64,000 bases of DNA from Thinopyrum elongatum (taxonomy: Eukaryota; Streptophyta; Magnoliopsida; Poales; Poaceae): assembly GCA_011799875.1 (NCBI GenBank), contig CM022298.1, positions 726,298,181-726,362,180 on the forward strand, read 5' to 3'. A program made the position numbers and the translations under genes. This document shows, piece by piece, positions 1 through 11,489 of the stretch; the stretch's first letter is position 1; every line of letters starts with the position of its first letter. The notes beneath the pieces were generated by a model. It saw nothing but the letters and a program-made list of their open reading frames with translations, was not told the DNA's origin and searched no databases.

Positions 1-29
1 GAAAAATAGATGTCCAGACTCCAGCCACC

Positions 30-3000
30 ATGAGCTTATCTGCTACCATTGAGACCACCCGTAACTTCAATGAGTGTGTCACTTTCTGGCAGTGGGCCAA
101 ACTGCCATTTCATCTCTGCACTCCCCATGGAGTGGCTCACAGGAGCAAGATCTCCAGGGTCGTGTATTGCAGTTGAAGAGTGGCCTGCAATGTCTCAGGG
201 ATACTCTTCCTGCAATGCATGACCTCATTAATAAAGCAGAGTGGAGGAGCCACGACGATGTTGTGGCAAGTCTCCTTCCGAAACTCAAGGATGCAGTGTA
301 TGACGCCGAGGACCTTCTTGATGAGTTCACATGGTACGAGAAGAAGGTGCGACTGGACGGCGATGCAAGCCACTCTCCTTTCACTGACTTCTTCATAATG
401 TCGTCCAAGGCAGCTTCAACAAACTGAATGATGTCCAGTTGAGGTTGAATCAGCTTTCTAGTCAGCTGGAGAAAATGGGGCTTCGTGGAGTCGCACAACG
501 TTTTGACACATTTGTCAGGCCGGTGACCACCTCTTTGCCAATTGAAACAAAAATATTTGGTCGTGAGAAGGAGCTGAAGCAAGTATTGGAATTTCTCAAT
601 TTGCCTCTAAATTCAAAACGCAAGAGAGCAACTAGTTCAGTCAATGCATCAACAAGCGCAGCAGCAAGCAACCATTTTAATAGTGAATCAAGTCTCCCTG
701 TTCTTGTGATGGATGGAATTGGTGGTGTTGGAAAGACTACTTTGGCCCAACATATCTGCAGCCATCAACGAGTGAAGTCCCACTTTAAGAAGATAATTTG
801 GATTTGTGTCTTGGACGACTTTGATGTGAAGAGGCTAACTAAAGAGGTCATACAATCCTTTTCTGGAAAGGAGGCTCAAACTGATAATTTGGATTCTCTT
901 CAGCATGCTCTTTCTAACAATGTGAGTAATAAAAGGCTATTGATAGTCCTTGATGATGTGTGGGATGATGCCTTGAAGTAAAGTGGGCAGTGTTGGAAGA
1001 GGTTTTGTGCACCTTTTAGAAGTGTCCAAGAGGGAAGTGCGATGTTGGTCACCACAAGATGTCCAAATGTTGCCAAGGGGGTGCGCACAACTGAATCTGT
1101 TATATTAGAAGGTCTAAAGGACGACGTCTTCTGGAATTTCTTCAAGTCGTGCGCTTTTGAATCTGAGGTTGGTAACAATGATCCTGAGTTGGAGGACATT
1201 GGTAAAAAAATACTTCCTAAATTGAAGGGTTCTCCTTTGGCCGCTAAAACTCTGGGACGCATGTTGAAAGAAATCCCTGAAGTATCACATTGGAATTTTA
1301 TACTTGAGAGTGAACTTTGGGAGTTGAAACAAGAGAAGACTGAGATTTTACCTGCCCTTCGGTTGAGCTACATGTATTTACCATTCTATTTGAAGCAATG
1401 CTTCGCATTCTGTGCCGTGTACCCCAAAGATTACAAATTTGAGAAGGAAAGGTTAGCTGAAATTTGGGTGGCAGAAGGCTTTGTGAAACCTCAAGGTGGT
1501 GTTTCAATTCAAGATATTGGATGTCAGTATTTTGAAGACCTTGTAGCACGGTCCTTCTTTCAAAAGGTTAGTGGTGGATACGTAATCCATGACTTGTTGC
1601 ATGACATGGCACAAAAAGTTTCAGAGCACGACTGCTTCATCTTAAGAAATAAGAGTGACTTTGATAAAGTTCCCCAGAATGTTCGTCATCTGTATGTACT
1701 CCCTAACAGTGACTTTGATCATTTCAACTTGTCGAGCCTATGCAAGTACACGAAGCTGCGTACCCTAATTTGCAAGAAGAGTTTTGGAAAAAAAGCCGAT
1801 ATTGTAATGGGTCGCTGGTGTACCGAACTTCTTTGTATGCGTGTGATGTCTTGTGCCTTTGCAGATAAGTTACCAGATAATATTGGCAACTGGAAGCATC
1901 TTCCGTACCTTGAAATATCCAGAGCTTGGTCTTTGAAGAAGATTCCTTCAAATTTCTGTTTGCTATATAATCTGCAGATTTTATATGCCAAGAAATGCAA
2001 GCTAGGAGGCTTGCCCCGTGACTTTGGTAAGTTGGTCGGTTTACAGAAATTTGAAACAGATACATTAACTCGTGATTCAGACAATCAAAAGGGACCAGGA
2101 ATAAGGTTATTAAAGAATCTAAACACTTTTCATGGACGCATAAGAGGTCTTGCGATAGCTAATGTTGGCATAAGTAAGGATCATGAGGCAGAAGCTGAAC
2201 TGAAGAATATGAAATATCTTGAGGAGTTGAAACTGAATATGCATTTGCCTAAGTCTCCCACCATCCAGAACAGAGAAGTGCTTGAAGTTCTACAACCTCC
2301 TATCAGCCTCAAGTCTCTGTTCCTCCAGAATTATGGCTGTTCCTCACTCCCAAGATGGTTTCAGCCACAAAACTTGCCAAGTTTAGAATCACTCACTTTT
2401 CAAAGTTGTGATGGACTCAAGAGCATAAACTTAAATGGGACACCCGAATTCCAGTCCCTCTCAGACATAAATACTGAATGTCCAAACATCCTTCCCCAAA
2501 GATTGGTGTCGCAATCCCTGAAGAAGCTCAGTCTGTATAGTTCTGGTCTCTTTTGCAATATCGACTGCTGCTCCCTCACTGATTTTACTTTATCATGCAA
2601 GTCTGTCACATACATCCAACTGCAAACGTGGAGTCTTCCAGCTCTACAGAGCTTGAAAATTGAGTGTGAATCTCTTACATCTATTGGAGACTCTCCTAAT
2701 AGTTCCATTTCCGCGGGCACTGGCAGCATTAGAGCATTCTCGTCCCTTAAAGTCATAGAAATTTGGGGCTATTGGAAACTGTCAACCCTTGATGACCTCC
2801 TAACACAAGAATATCTACCTGCTATTGAGACAATTGACATCAGCTGTTGTCTGGAGTTAAAGTTCCAGCCAGTTGAAAGGTTTGTGAGTTTTCCTTATCT
2901 GAAGCACCTAAAGGTTAATTTATGCCGAAGTCTCAGCTGGCAAATGGGATTGGTGTTGCCAACATACCTCCAAAGCCTCCACTTAATGGAATGTGGGGAT

Positions 3001-3309
3001 ATCTCTTCATGTATTCCCAGCTGCCTACAGAACCTCACATCCCTCGTCTCACTTAAAATTGTTGAATGCAATGGTATAACATCCATTCCAGGCAACATCT
3101 GGCGGAGTAATCTTGTATCACTCGAGAATTTGATGATTGGGAATTGTCCAAACCTAGTTTCAATTGGTGGAGCAGAGGCAGTTGCAAATATAAAGGATGT
3201 CGAGATATGCAGGTGTCCAAACTTGGAGGAAGAGGAGCAGATCAATAGAATATCCCGCCCAAGGTATTTGTGTTTGCACTTGTTTTCTGTCCAACTTTTA
3301 CTTCTCTAA
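30..3309 (+). pseudogene. CC-NBS-LRR disease-resistance-like gene, copy 1 (broken)
   Basis: Intracellular immune receptor family. The start ATG at 30 sits in context CCACCATGA, as in copy 2. The Rx-type coiled-coil has an EDVID-like DAVYDAEDLLDEF. NB-ARC shows the P-loop GIGGVGKTT (about 715-741), kinase-2 LLIVLDDVW (about 940-963), RNBS-B MLVTTRCPN, GSPLAAKTLG, RNBS-D with AVYPKDYKF, and an MHD-type VIHDLLHDMA (about 1580-1610). Irregular LRRs run from about 1660 to 3240. Three lesions are clear against copies 2 and 3: a 1-bp loss near 102, a 1-bp loss near 398-410, and GAA changed to TAA at 979-981. After that the frame is open to 3309. A splice-donor-like AAG/GTATTTG at 3261-3270 suggests the true coding end is near 3263, followed by an intron. 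The window starts inside this exon, so its 5' UTR exon is off the edge. Non-functional as read, unless the lesions are sequence errors. Confidence 0.9.
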
Positions 3310-3482
3310 TGTTCGGAATACCCTATATTACTGGAAATAACTCGTGCGTTGTGCAGTAAAAATCCAACTTGTATCATTATTACTGAAGTACGCTGAACTT
3401 GTTGACCACACCTACCTGTATTGTATCATATGTCTTATTTCTGCTTGTTAGTTCCCATGCTTAATTAGCCCGTATAGAATCC
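3310..3482. other. 3' flank or intron of NLR copy 1
   Basis: No ORF. The sequence matches the stretch after NLR copy 3 (about 47019-47200), including a shared segment with ACTTGTATCATTATTACTGA, so it belongs to the duplicated NLR unit. It is interrupted by the CACTA insertion at 3486. Confidence 0.6.
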
Positions 3483-3485
3483 TGA

Positions 3486-3512
3486 CACTAGTAGAAAACA
3501 GGGCTTTGGTCC
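3486..3512 (+). repeat. CACTA left terminal inverted repeat
   Basis: Starts CACTAGTAGAAAACAGGGC and continues to TTGGTCC. It pairs with the right end at 16124-16150, with a few mismatches. Confidence 0.9.
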
Positions 3513-3529
3513 AGGCCAGCCCAGCCCAT

Positions 3530-3740
3530 TAGTCCCGGTTCAGTCAGGAAACGTGACACATGGGGGCATACGTCCCGGTTCGTGCGCCCAGGGGGCCGGC
3601 CGGGGCTCGTGGGGCATTGGTCCCGGTTCGTCTGGACTCTTTGGTCCCGGTTCACATCCATTGGTCCCGGTTCGTGGCTGGAACCGGGACCAAAGGGTGG
3701 CCTTTAGTCCCGGTTCCAACCACGAACCGAGACCAATGTT
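3530..3740. repeat. CACTA left subterminal repeats
   Basis: Several direct copies of GTCCCGGTTC plus the inverse AACCGGGACCAAAG. In En/Spm-type elements such subterminal repeats are the binding sites of the element's own DNA-binding protein; that role here is inferred. Confidence 0.8.
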
Positions 3741-3746
3741 GTGCCT

Positions 3747-3754
3747 ATATATAC
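3747..3754 (+). promoter_or_regulatory. Putative TATA box, CACTA left promoter
   Basis: TATATATA lies just inside the left subterminal repeats, downstream of GAGACCAATG. A similar arrangement (GGAACCAATG followed by TTTTATAA) occurs at 9151-9170. It would drive the genes to the right. Confidence 0.45.
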
Positions 3755-4131
3755 CCCTCGCCCGCGAGCAGAGCACTCCACTACTCTGTTTTTTCTGGCC
3801 GGCGAGGGGAGGTGTTTGTGGTGCTCTAGCTCACCTCCTATGCACATGAGGTGTTCGATGAAATGCCCGAGCAACACTACTTAAGCTTTCTCCTCTCCAA
3901 ACTCGACCTTCAAGCTCCATTTTCCTCAAGATTTGTCTAGGTTTAGCGGTCCGTCACGTCCCGTCCCCGTCTTCACCGCCGTCGATCGCCCGCGCCGATC
4001 TCGTCGCCGGCATAACCGTGGCGAGCCTCTTGTTCTTATCTTCTTTCTAAAAGAAAAAAATTCTTACTTGTATGATTTACATAGATACTTGTATAATTTT
4101 CTTAGTTTTATTATTGTTTGTTATTATATAG

Positions 4132-4581
4132 TGCGATGGTTTTGTATCCGCCCCCATCGGCCCTCGTCCTGTCTATGATTCGGATGTGGTATATATTATA
4201 TTTTATAACTATTTGGTTCATTTGTTGTTTATGACAATTATGCCGACCAACGTGACATAGATTTTTTTTATCTAGGAGGTATGTGAACCGGAAATTCCAA
4301 CCGACCCTATTGTCGAGAGGTTAAATTTAGTTGAAGAAGAAAACAATTACTTGAAGGAAAAATTGAAAAAAATTGAGGAGAAGAAGATGATATTGGAGTT
4401 GCATGTTGCGGATGTCGTCGATGATCACAAGATCAAGATGGATGCAATGCGCTTCAAGATTAGGAAGTATAGAAAATATGCCATTCATACCGAGGCTTGG
4501 TATCATTATGCCGTTGGATCAATTGTTACCTTGGTTGCAATTATGATCGCATTTGTTGTTGCATTGAAATGTTTTACATAG
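4132..4581 (+). CDS. Small coiled-coil membrane ORF carried by the CACTA element
   Basis: Two exons are supported. The first is 4132-4188, after an AG and ending GTG before GTATAT. The second is 4276-4581, after TATCTAG. Both are in the same phase and join cleanly. The upstream start exon was not pinned down. The second exon encodes an acidic, leucine/lysine-rich helix (LVEEENNYLKEKLKKIEE, then more charged heptads), which suggests a coiled coil. It then has one hydrophobic segment near the C-terminus (GSIVTLVAIMIAFVVAL) ending KCFT. The topology looks like a tail-anchored protein. The reading frame is intact, whereas both larger genes of the element are broken. I know of similar ORFs in grass CACTA elements only from general memory and can state no function. 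Confidence 0.6.
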
Positions 4582-4756
4582 TTTCAATAATGTATGGTTT
4601 AATTAGATGCTCTGAAGAGCTATATGTTGTTCAATGAGAACTATGTATGTACTTTGGTTTTAATGTGATGATGAACTTCTATTAATTTGGTCACTTATCT
4701 GTTCATGATGTTTTGTAATGGTTTTTGACACACTTAATTATATATAATGCACGCAG

Positions 4757-7700
4757 ATGAACCGGCAATGGATGTACGGTGACAGACGCACCTCCGAGTA
4801 CATTAAGGGCGTGCATAATTTTCTCGAAGTGGCTGAGGCAAACAAGCAGAATGGTTTTATGTGTTGTCCATGCCCTATATGTGGGAATACGAAGTCTTAC
4901 TCTGACCAGAAAATCCTTCACACCCACCTGCTTTATAAGGGTTTCATGCCACACTATAATGCTTGGACCAGGCACGGAGAAATAGGGGTTATGATGGAAG
5001 ACAGCGAAGAAGAAGAGGACGATGACAACTATGTGCCCCCTGAATACGATGATGCTGCAACGGGGGAAGCTGAAGATCAAGAGGAACCAGACGATGTGCC
5101 TGATGATGATCTCCGCTGGGTCATTGTTGATGCAAGGAGACAGTGCGAAAGTGAAAAGGAGAAGCTGAAATTCGATCGCATGTTAGAGGATCACCAAAAA
5201 GGGTTGTACCCCAATTGCGAAGATGGCAACACAAAGCTCGGTACCGTACTGGAATTGCTGCAGTGGAAGGCAGAGAATGCTGTGCCTGACAAAGGATTTG
5301 AGAAGCTACTGAAAATATTGAAGAAGAAGCTTCCAAAGGATAACGAATTGCCCGACAGTACGTACGCAACAAAGAAGGTCGTATGCCCTCTAGGATTGGA
5401 GGTGCAGAAGATACATGCATGCCCTAATGACTGTATCCTGTACCGCGGTGCGTACGAGGATTTGAACGCATGCCCGGTATGCGGTGCATTGCGGTATAAG
5501 ATCAGACGAGATGACCCTGGTGATGTTGACGGCGAGCCCCCCAGGAAGAGGGTTCCTGCCAAGGTGATGTGGTATGCTCCTATAATACCACGGTTGAAAC
5601 GACTGTTCAGAAACAAAGAGCATGCCAAGTTGATGCGATGGCACAGAGAGGACCGTAAGAAAGACGGGAAGTTGAGAGCACCCGCTGACGGATCGCAGTG
5701 GAGAAAAATCGAGAGAAAGTACCGGACTGAGTTTGCAGGTGACCCAAGGAACGTATGGTTTGGTTTAAGCGCGGATGGCATTAATCCTTTCGGGGAGCAG
5801 AGCAGCAATCACAGCACCTGGCCCGTGACTCTATGTATCTATAACCTTCCTCCTTGGCTGTGCATGAAGTGGAAGTTCATTATGATGCCAGTATTCATCC
5901 AAGGCCCTAAGCAACCCGGCAACGACATTGATGTGTACCTAAGGCCATTAGTTGAAGAACTTTTACAGCTGTGGAATAGAAACGGTGTACGTGTGTGGGA
6001 TGAGCACAGACAGGAGGAATTTGACCTGCATGCGTTGCTGTTTATAACCATCAATGATTGGCCTGCTCTCAGTAACCTTTCAGGACAGACAAACAAGGGA
6101 TACCACGCATGCACGCACTGTTTAGCTGACACCGAAAGTATATACCTGGACAAATGCAGGAAGAATATGTACCTAGGGCATCGTCGATTTCTTCCGACCA
6201 ACCATCAATGTCGAAAGAAAGGCAAGCATTTCAAAGGCGAGGCAGATCACCGGAAGAAGCCCGCCATGCGTACCGGTGATCACGTACTTGCTATGGTCAA
6301 TGATTTACACGTAATCTTTGGAAAGGGTCCCGGCGGACTATCTGTTCCGAATGACGCTAAGGGACGCGCTCCCATGTGGAAGAAGAAATCTATATTTTGG
6401 GACCTACCCTACTGGAAAGACCTAGAGGTCCGCTCTTCAATCGACGTGATGCACGTGACAAAGAACCTTTGCGTGAACCTGCTAGGCTTCTTGGGCGTGT
6501 ATGGAAAGACAAAAGATACACCGGAAGCACGGGAGGACCTGCAACGTTGGCACGAAAAAGACAGCATGCCTCCAAAGCAGTATTAATGTCCTGCCAGCTA
6601 CGCTCTTACCAAAGAAGAGAAGGAAATCTTCTTTGAATGCCTGCTCAGTATGAAGGTCCCGTCTGGCTTCTCGTCGAATATAAAGGGAATAATAAATATG
6701 GCAGAGAAAAAGTTTCAGAACCTAAAGTCTCATGACTGCCACGTGATTATGACGCAACTGCTTCCGGTTGCATTGAGGGGGCTTCTACCGGAAAACGTTC
6801 GATTAGCCATTGTGAAGCTATGTGCATTCCTCAATGCAATCTCTCAGAAGGTGATCGATCCAGAAATCATACCAAGGCTAAGGAGTGATGTGGCGCAATG
6901 TCTTGTCAGTTTCGAGCTGGTGTTCCCACCATCCTTCTTCAATATCATGACGCACGTCCTAGTTCATCTAGTCGGCGAGATTGTCGTTCTGGGCCCCGTA
7001 TTTCTACACAATATGTTTCCCTTTGAGAGGTTCATGGGAGTCCTAAAGAAATATGTCCTTAACCGCGCTAGGCCAGAAGGAAGCATCTCCATGGCCATCA
7101 AACAGAGGATTGTCATTGGGTTTTGTGTTGACTTCATTCCTGACCTTAAGAAGATTGGTCTCCCTCAATCGCGTATGAGGGGAGACTGACTGGAAAAGGC
7201 ACGCTAGGAGGGGACTCAATAATATGCAGGGACGGGCATTCTTGGTCTCAAGCACACTACACACGTTCTACGAACTCTACCTTGGTGACCACCCGCTTAT
7301 GTCGATGAACACAAGAACATTCTGCGCTCCAAACACCCGGAGCAGTGTGACGACTGGATTACATGTGAACACATCAGGACTTTCGGCAGTTGGTTGGAAA
7401 CACATCTCAGAGGTGACAACACTGTTTCTGATGAGCTGTACTCGTTGTCCAGGGGACCATCTTCGACTGTATTGACTTACAAAGGATACGAGATAAATGG
7501 GAATACATTTTACACGATCGCCCAAGATCAAAAGAGCACTAACCAAAACAGTGGTGTCCGCTTTGATGCAGCAACCAAGAGGGGAAAGGACACATATTAT
7601 GGTTACATAGTGGACATATGGGAACTTGACTACGGACATGATTTTAAGGTCCCTTTGTTTAAGTGCAAATGGGTCAATCTGTCAGGAGGCGGGGTACAGG

Positions 7701-8062
7701 TAGAGCCACATTACGGAATGACAACAGTGGATCTGAACAATCTTGGGTACACAGACGAACCATTCGTCCTGGCCAATGATGTGGCGCAGGTTTTCTATGT
7801 GAAGGACATGTCTACCAAACCGAGAAAAAGAAAAGATAAGGAAGCGAATACATCATACGATGAGCCAAAGCGCCACATAGTTCTTTCAGGGAAAAGAGAC
7901 ATCGCGGGAGTGGAGGGTAAGACAGACATGTCTGAAGATTATGAGAAGTTTCATGAAATTCCTCCCTTCAAAGTCAAGGCTGACCCAAGCACCCTGTTAA
8001 GCGATGAAGAATATCCATGGTTACGGCGCAATAAGAAAAGGATACAAGCGAAGAAAAAGTGA
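4757..8062 (+). pseudogene. TNP2-like CACTA transposase (TNPD type), broken
   Basis: The ATG lies directly after a splice acceptor (CACGCAG/ATG). The N-terminus is a transposase-associated domain (RQWMYGDRRTSEYIKGV with CCPCPICGN cysteines). A Transposase_21 core follows (FGLSADGINPFGEQSSNHS, LFITINDWPALSNLSGQT, SSIDVMHVTKNLCVNLLGF). Then comes a DUF4218-like region (about 6760-7110) and a DUF4216-like region (about 7560-7810, with VDIWELDYG). Lesions: an in-frame TAA at 6584-6586 where the family has lysine, a frameshift near 7180-7190, and a second shift near 7260-7300 that restores the original frame. The protein would normally bind the ends and catalyse excision and insertion. As read it gives only the first 609 residues. 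Confidence 0.88.
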
Positions 8063-8700
8063 AGACAGATGAAGTCAGAAAGGGTTGAAAATTGATGATG
8101 TGGCTTTGAATGGTTCATTTTGAGCACACAAAAAGTCTGGAGTTTAAATTAGTTCAAAAAAATGAAATCCCTTTGTAACAGGTGAGTTTTTGTCCGAAAC
8201 CCTGATACTTCGAAAGAGATTGTCCATTTTGTACACGAAGTGCATCCAGTTTTTGCCGTAACCCTCTCAACTTTTTAGCACATGCTATGTGGGTGAAATG
8301 ATGATATCATGCTCATTTTCAACCTCTTCAGAGTTCATTTGAAGTGCTTTTCAACTTTTTAAACCTCTTGTATTATTGAAACTAAAATTATATAAAATTT
8401 ATGCAACTAAAATTATCAAAATATTTTCTCTTCAAAACATTAAAAGAAAAAGAATTTTCATAAAATAAATTAAAAAAGCAAAAAGGAAAATAAAATAAAT
8501 AAGTAGAAACAAAATAAAATAAATAAGTAGAAACAAAATAAACTTTAATAAATAAGTAGAAACAAAATAAAATAAAATAAAATTTAATAAAATAAATAAA
8601 AATAGCAACAGTAAGTATTTTGTTGTAAGTAGAAACAAAATAAAATAAATAAAGCAACAAAGAAAACAAAATAAAAATAAAAAAAGTGCCGCCTACTGGG
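8063..8700. other. AT-rich spacer in the CACTA element
   Basis: 3' untranslated-like sequence, then a low-complexity block at about 8460-8680 made of short imperfect repeats of AAATAAATAAGTAGAAACAA. The minus-strand ORFs here are phenylalanine-rich artefacts of the A-rich repeat. Confidence 0.6.
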
Positions 8701-8818
8701 CCACCACGGCCTGAATACGACTAGAAACCCAACCATGGGCCAGGATTCAGGCCCGCAGCAGGCCCAGTAGGCCCACAGGCACATAGTGCGAGTTTAGGCC
8801 CGAAAGCCTGCAGTTGAG

Positions 8819-9160
8819 AGGAGCTCGAGAGAGTGGGCGCAGCAGCGCTTATAAACCACTCTCGAGCTCTCTCACTAGCAGGTGGGACAAACTTTTGGCC
8901 GCGCGCGGGCAGCACAAGGCTTTTTGTCCCGTTGGTGGCACCAACCGGGACTAAAGGGTGGCATTGGTACCGGGTTCGTGCACCAACCGGGACCAATGCA
9001 CGCCCTTTAGTCCCGGTTGGTGCCACCAACCGGGACCAAAGGTCCCTGCTTCCCGCCCTTTGGGCTGCTGAAAAGAGACCTTTGGTCCCGGTTGGTGGCA
9101 CCAACCGGGACTAAAGGGGTCATTAGTCCCGGTTGGTGTCACGAACCGGAACCAATGCTT
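8819..9160. repeat. Internal subterminal-like palindrome block in the CACTA element
   Basis: About 8819-8875 is an inverted repeat (GAGCTCGAGAGAGTGG against CCACTCTCGAGCTC). Then 8925-9150 holds at least three facing pairs of GTCCCGGTTGGTG and CACCAACCGGGAC. This is the same class of repeat found at the two ends, but here it lies in the middle, between the two gene modules. It may be the fused end of an older element or a second internal promoter/binding region. Confidence 0.75.
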
Positions 9161-9162
9161 CG

Positions 9163-9170
9163 TTTTATAA
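9163..9170 (+). promoter_or_regulatory. Putative internal TATA box of the CACTA element
   Basis: TTTTATAA follows the last GGTTGGTG repeat and GGAACCAATG, mirroring the layout of the left promoter at 3747. It could start transcription of the right-hand module (SNF2 inverted repeat and Ptta/Ulp1 gene). Confidence 0.35.
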
Positions 9171-9179
9171 GCAAGACTT

Positions 9180-9779
9180 GTGAAAATTTTCAGTTTCATC
9201 GCAGTTCCCCGACGCCGCCAGCCTGCCCCGACGCCGTCGCCGTCGCCCGTTCCCCTGCCCCCCCCCGAGCCCACCCGACGCCGTCCGCCGCCAGGCCGTC
9301 GCCGTCCGCCGCCCCACGCTCCGCGTGCCCCTCGCGGCCCGTCCCGCCCCCACCTCTCCGTTCGCCGTCCCGCTCCCCCTACTCCTCCCTTCCTCTCCCC
9401 TGCCTCCCCCTGCCCTCCCCCCCCCTTCCGCCTCCCTCGTCCTCTCCACTCCCTCCCCCTCCCGTCGCTTCCCCTCTCCTCCCGCCCCGTCTGTGAGCCG
9501 CCGCCGCCCCGGCTCTGTGTATATGATTATTTTTTTTCATATTTTATATATGAATTTTTTTGTTCATATATATATATAATGTATATATGTATGTATGTGG
9601 CTATATGTATGTATGGATGTTCATATATGTATTAATTTTTTTGTTCAGCATTCTTTTGTTCATATATGTATTTTTTGTTCATATGTGTAGTATAATTTTT
9701 TGTTCATATATGTATTTTTTTTCATAGCATTTTTTTCCATGTATATATGTGTGGCTATGTATGTATAGATGGATATCAT
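9180..9779. other. C-rich leader followed by TATGTA simple repeats
   Basis: 9190-9510 is CCG/CCT-rich with proline/arginine-rich pseudo-ORFs in every frame, and resembles a GC-rich 5' untranslated leader. 9520-9779 is made of TATGTATG and TTTTTTGTTCATATATG simple repeats. No gene supported. Confidence 0.55.
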
Positions 9780-10740
9780 TTTTTTCCATGTATGTATGTC
9801 GTTGTCGATGTACCCCCTCCCCGATAACATTTTTTTCCTTGTATGTATGTCGTTGTCGATATACCCCCCCTCCCCGATAACTTCAACATGAGGGGGGAGG
9901 GTCGATATACCCCTTCCCCGATAACATTTTTTTTATATGTTGTGGCTATATGTATGTCGTTGTCGATATAGCCCCTCCCCGATAACTTTGACATGAGGGG
10001 GGGGGGGGGGTCGATATACCACCCCCTCCCCGATAACTTTTTTTTTCTAATTTACTAAGGTAAAATGTTCACCCCCCTCTCGATATACCCCCTCCCCGAT
10101 ACTTCAACATGAGGGGGGGGGGTCGATATACCCCTTCCCCATAACATTTTTTTTATATGTATGTGCTATATGTATGTCGTTGTCGATATAGCCCCTCCCC
10201 GACAACTTTGACATGAGGGGGGGGGGGGGGGGGGGCTCGATATACCCCCTCCCCGATAACATTTTTTTCTAAGTTACTAAGGTAAAATGTTCACCCCCCT
10301 CTCGATATACACCCCCTCCCCGATAACTTCAACATGAGGGGGGGGGTCGATATACCCCTTCCCCGATAACATTTTTTTTTATATGTATGTGGCTATATGT
10401 ATGTCGTTGTCGATATAGCCCCTCCCCGATAACTTTGACATGAGGGGGGGGGGGTCGATATACCCCCTCCCTGATAACATTTTTTTCTAAGTTACTAAGG
10501 TAAATGTTCACCCCCCTCTCGATATACCCCCTCCCCGATAACTTCAACATGAGGGGGGGCGGTCGATATATCCCTTCCCCGATAACATTTTTTTTATATG
10601 TTTGTGGCTATATGTATGTCGTTGTCGATATAGCCCCTCCCCGATAACTTTGACTGAGGGGGGGGTCGATATACCCCCTCCCGATAACATTTTTTTTCTA
10701 AGTTACTAAGTAAAATGTTCACCCCCCTCTCGATATACCG
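9780..10740. repeat. Tandem array of a roughly 220-bp unit
   Basis: The marker CTTCAACATG recurs at about 9881, 10102, 10327 and 10542 (spacings 221, 225, 215). Each unit contains TCGATATACCCC blocks, CCCCGATAAC blocks, poly-G runs of varying length, a TGTATGTCGTTGTCGATATAG segment and TTACTAAGGTAAAATG. G-run length varies most between units. Confidence 0.85.
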
Positions 10741-10924
10741 GGCGACCACCTCTCGAGGCCACCCAAACCCTAACAAAAATCTTGGTCGATCTCCTACCCC
10801 CTCCCGCCCCTACCCGACAAACTCTCGAGGCCACCCAAACCACTAGAAGATAACTCCGGTAACTTCGACATGAGGGGGGACGTCGATCAACCCCCTCTCG
10901 CCCGAACAAGTCTATGTATTATTT

Positions 10925-11045
10925 TATATCGCGGTGGACATATATCAAAGTTTGATCATATGTCAAAGTTTGAATTTTGACATATGCAACATTTGATCAT
11001 ATGTCAAAGTTTGATCATATGTCAAAGTTTGAATTTTGACATATA
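10925..11045. repeat. Palindromic CATATGTCAAAGTTTG repeats
   Basis: TTTGATCATATGTCAAAG is repeated. The near-palindrome ATATGTCAAA-GTTTGAA-TTTTGACATAT occurs twice (about 10962-10986 and 11018-11045). It lies between the 220-bp array and the SNF2 inverted repeat. Confidence 0.7.
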
Positions 11046-11103
11046 TAGATTTATCAAGAATGCCCCCATTATGGATGTGCACAAGTTGATCCAATTTTTT
11101 TTC

Positions 11104-11489
11104 TGATCTCATCTATATATATATTCTTCTATATGTCACGTTGTTTGTCAAAGTATTGAAGAAATCCATGGCTTCATCATTAGTTGGAAGTAACAGGCGT
11201 ATGATGCTATGAAGCTCTTCAAAGTTCTTTTGGAACGGAGTTCCGGATAGAATAATTCGCCTTTTGGTATGAATTTCAGCAAAGGCCTTCGAAATAGCGA
11301 TATTCGGAAGGCTCTTTGCTGAACTTTGTACCAAAAAGCGAATTATTCTATCGGGAACTCCGTTCCAAAACAACTTTGAAGAGCTTCGTACCATTATACG
11401 CCTGTCATTTCCGGCTAATGATGAAGTCATGGTTTTCTTGAATTCTTTGACACTAGACAACGTGACATATAGAAGGGTAGATGAGATCA
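11104..11489. repeat. Long inverted repeat of SNF2-gene fragments
   Basis: The left arm (about 11104-11292) and right arm (about 11303-11489) are reverse complements, with roughly 80-85 percent identity by eye and a spacer of only about ten bases (centre near 11297). Shared blocks include GGAACGGAGTTCC, GATAGAATAATTCG, AAGCTCTTCAAAGTT, TATATGTCACGTTGT and TGATCTCATCT. The left arm has an extra ATATATATA. RNA read through it would fold into a long stem. Confidence 0.88.
11113..11292 (-). pseudogene. SNF2-helicase fragment, left arm (minus strand)
   Basis: On the minus strand the arm encodes a fragment with KRRIILSGTPFQKNFEELHS, matching the SNF2-family signature around motif III (LSGTPxQN) and the residues after it. 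The fragment is about 60 residues and ends in the element's AT-rich flank. It has no helicase motifs I or II and no C-terminal lobe, so it is a captured piece, not a gene. The FQxNFxEL form recalls the plant DRD1/CLASSY class, unverified. Confidence 0.7.

Noticed and set aside
9180..9635. Proline/arginine-rich ORFs on both strands
   Set aside because: C-rich low-complexity leader of the CACTA internal module. All frames are open because of composition.
9780..10740. CRISPR-like spaced repeats
   Set aside because: Plant nuclear context. The unit is about 220 bp and fully repeated, with no unique spacers and no cas genes.
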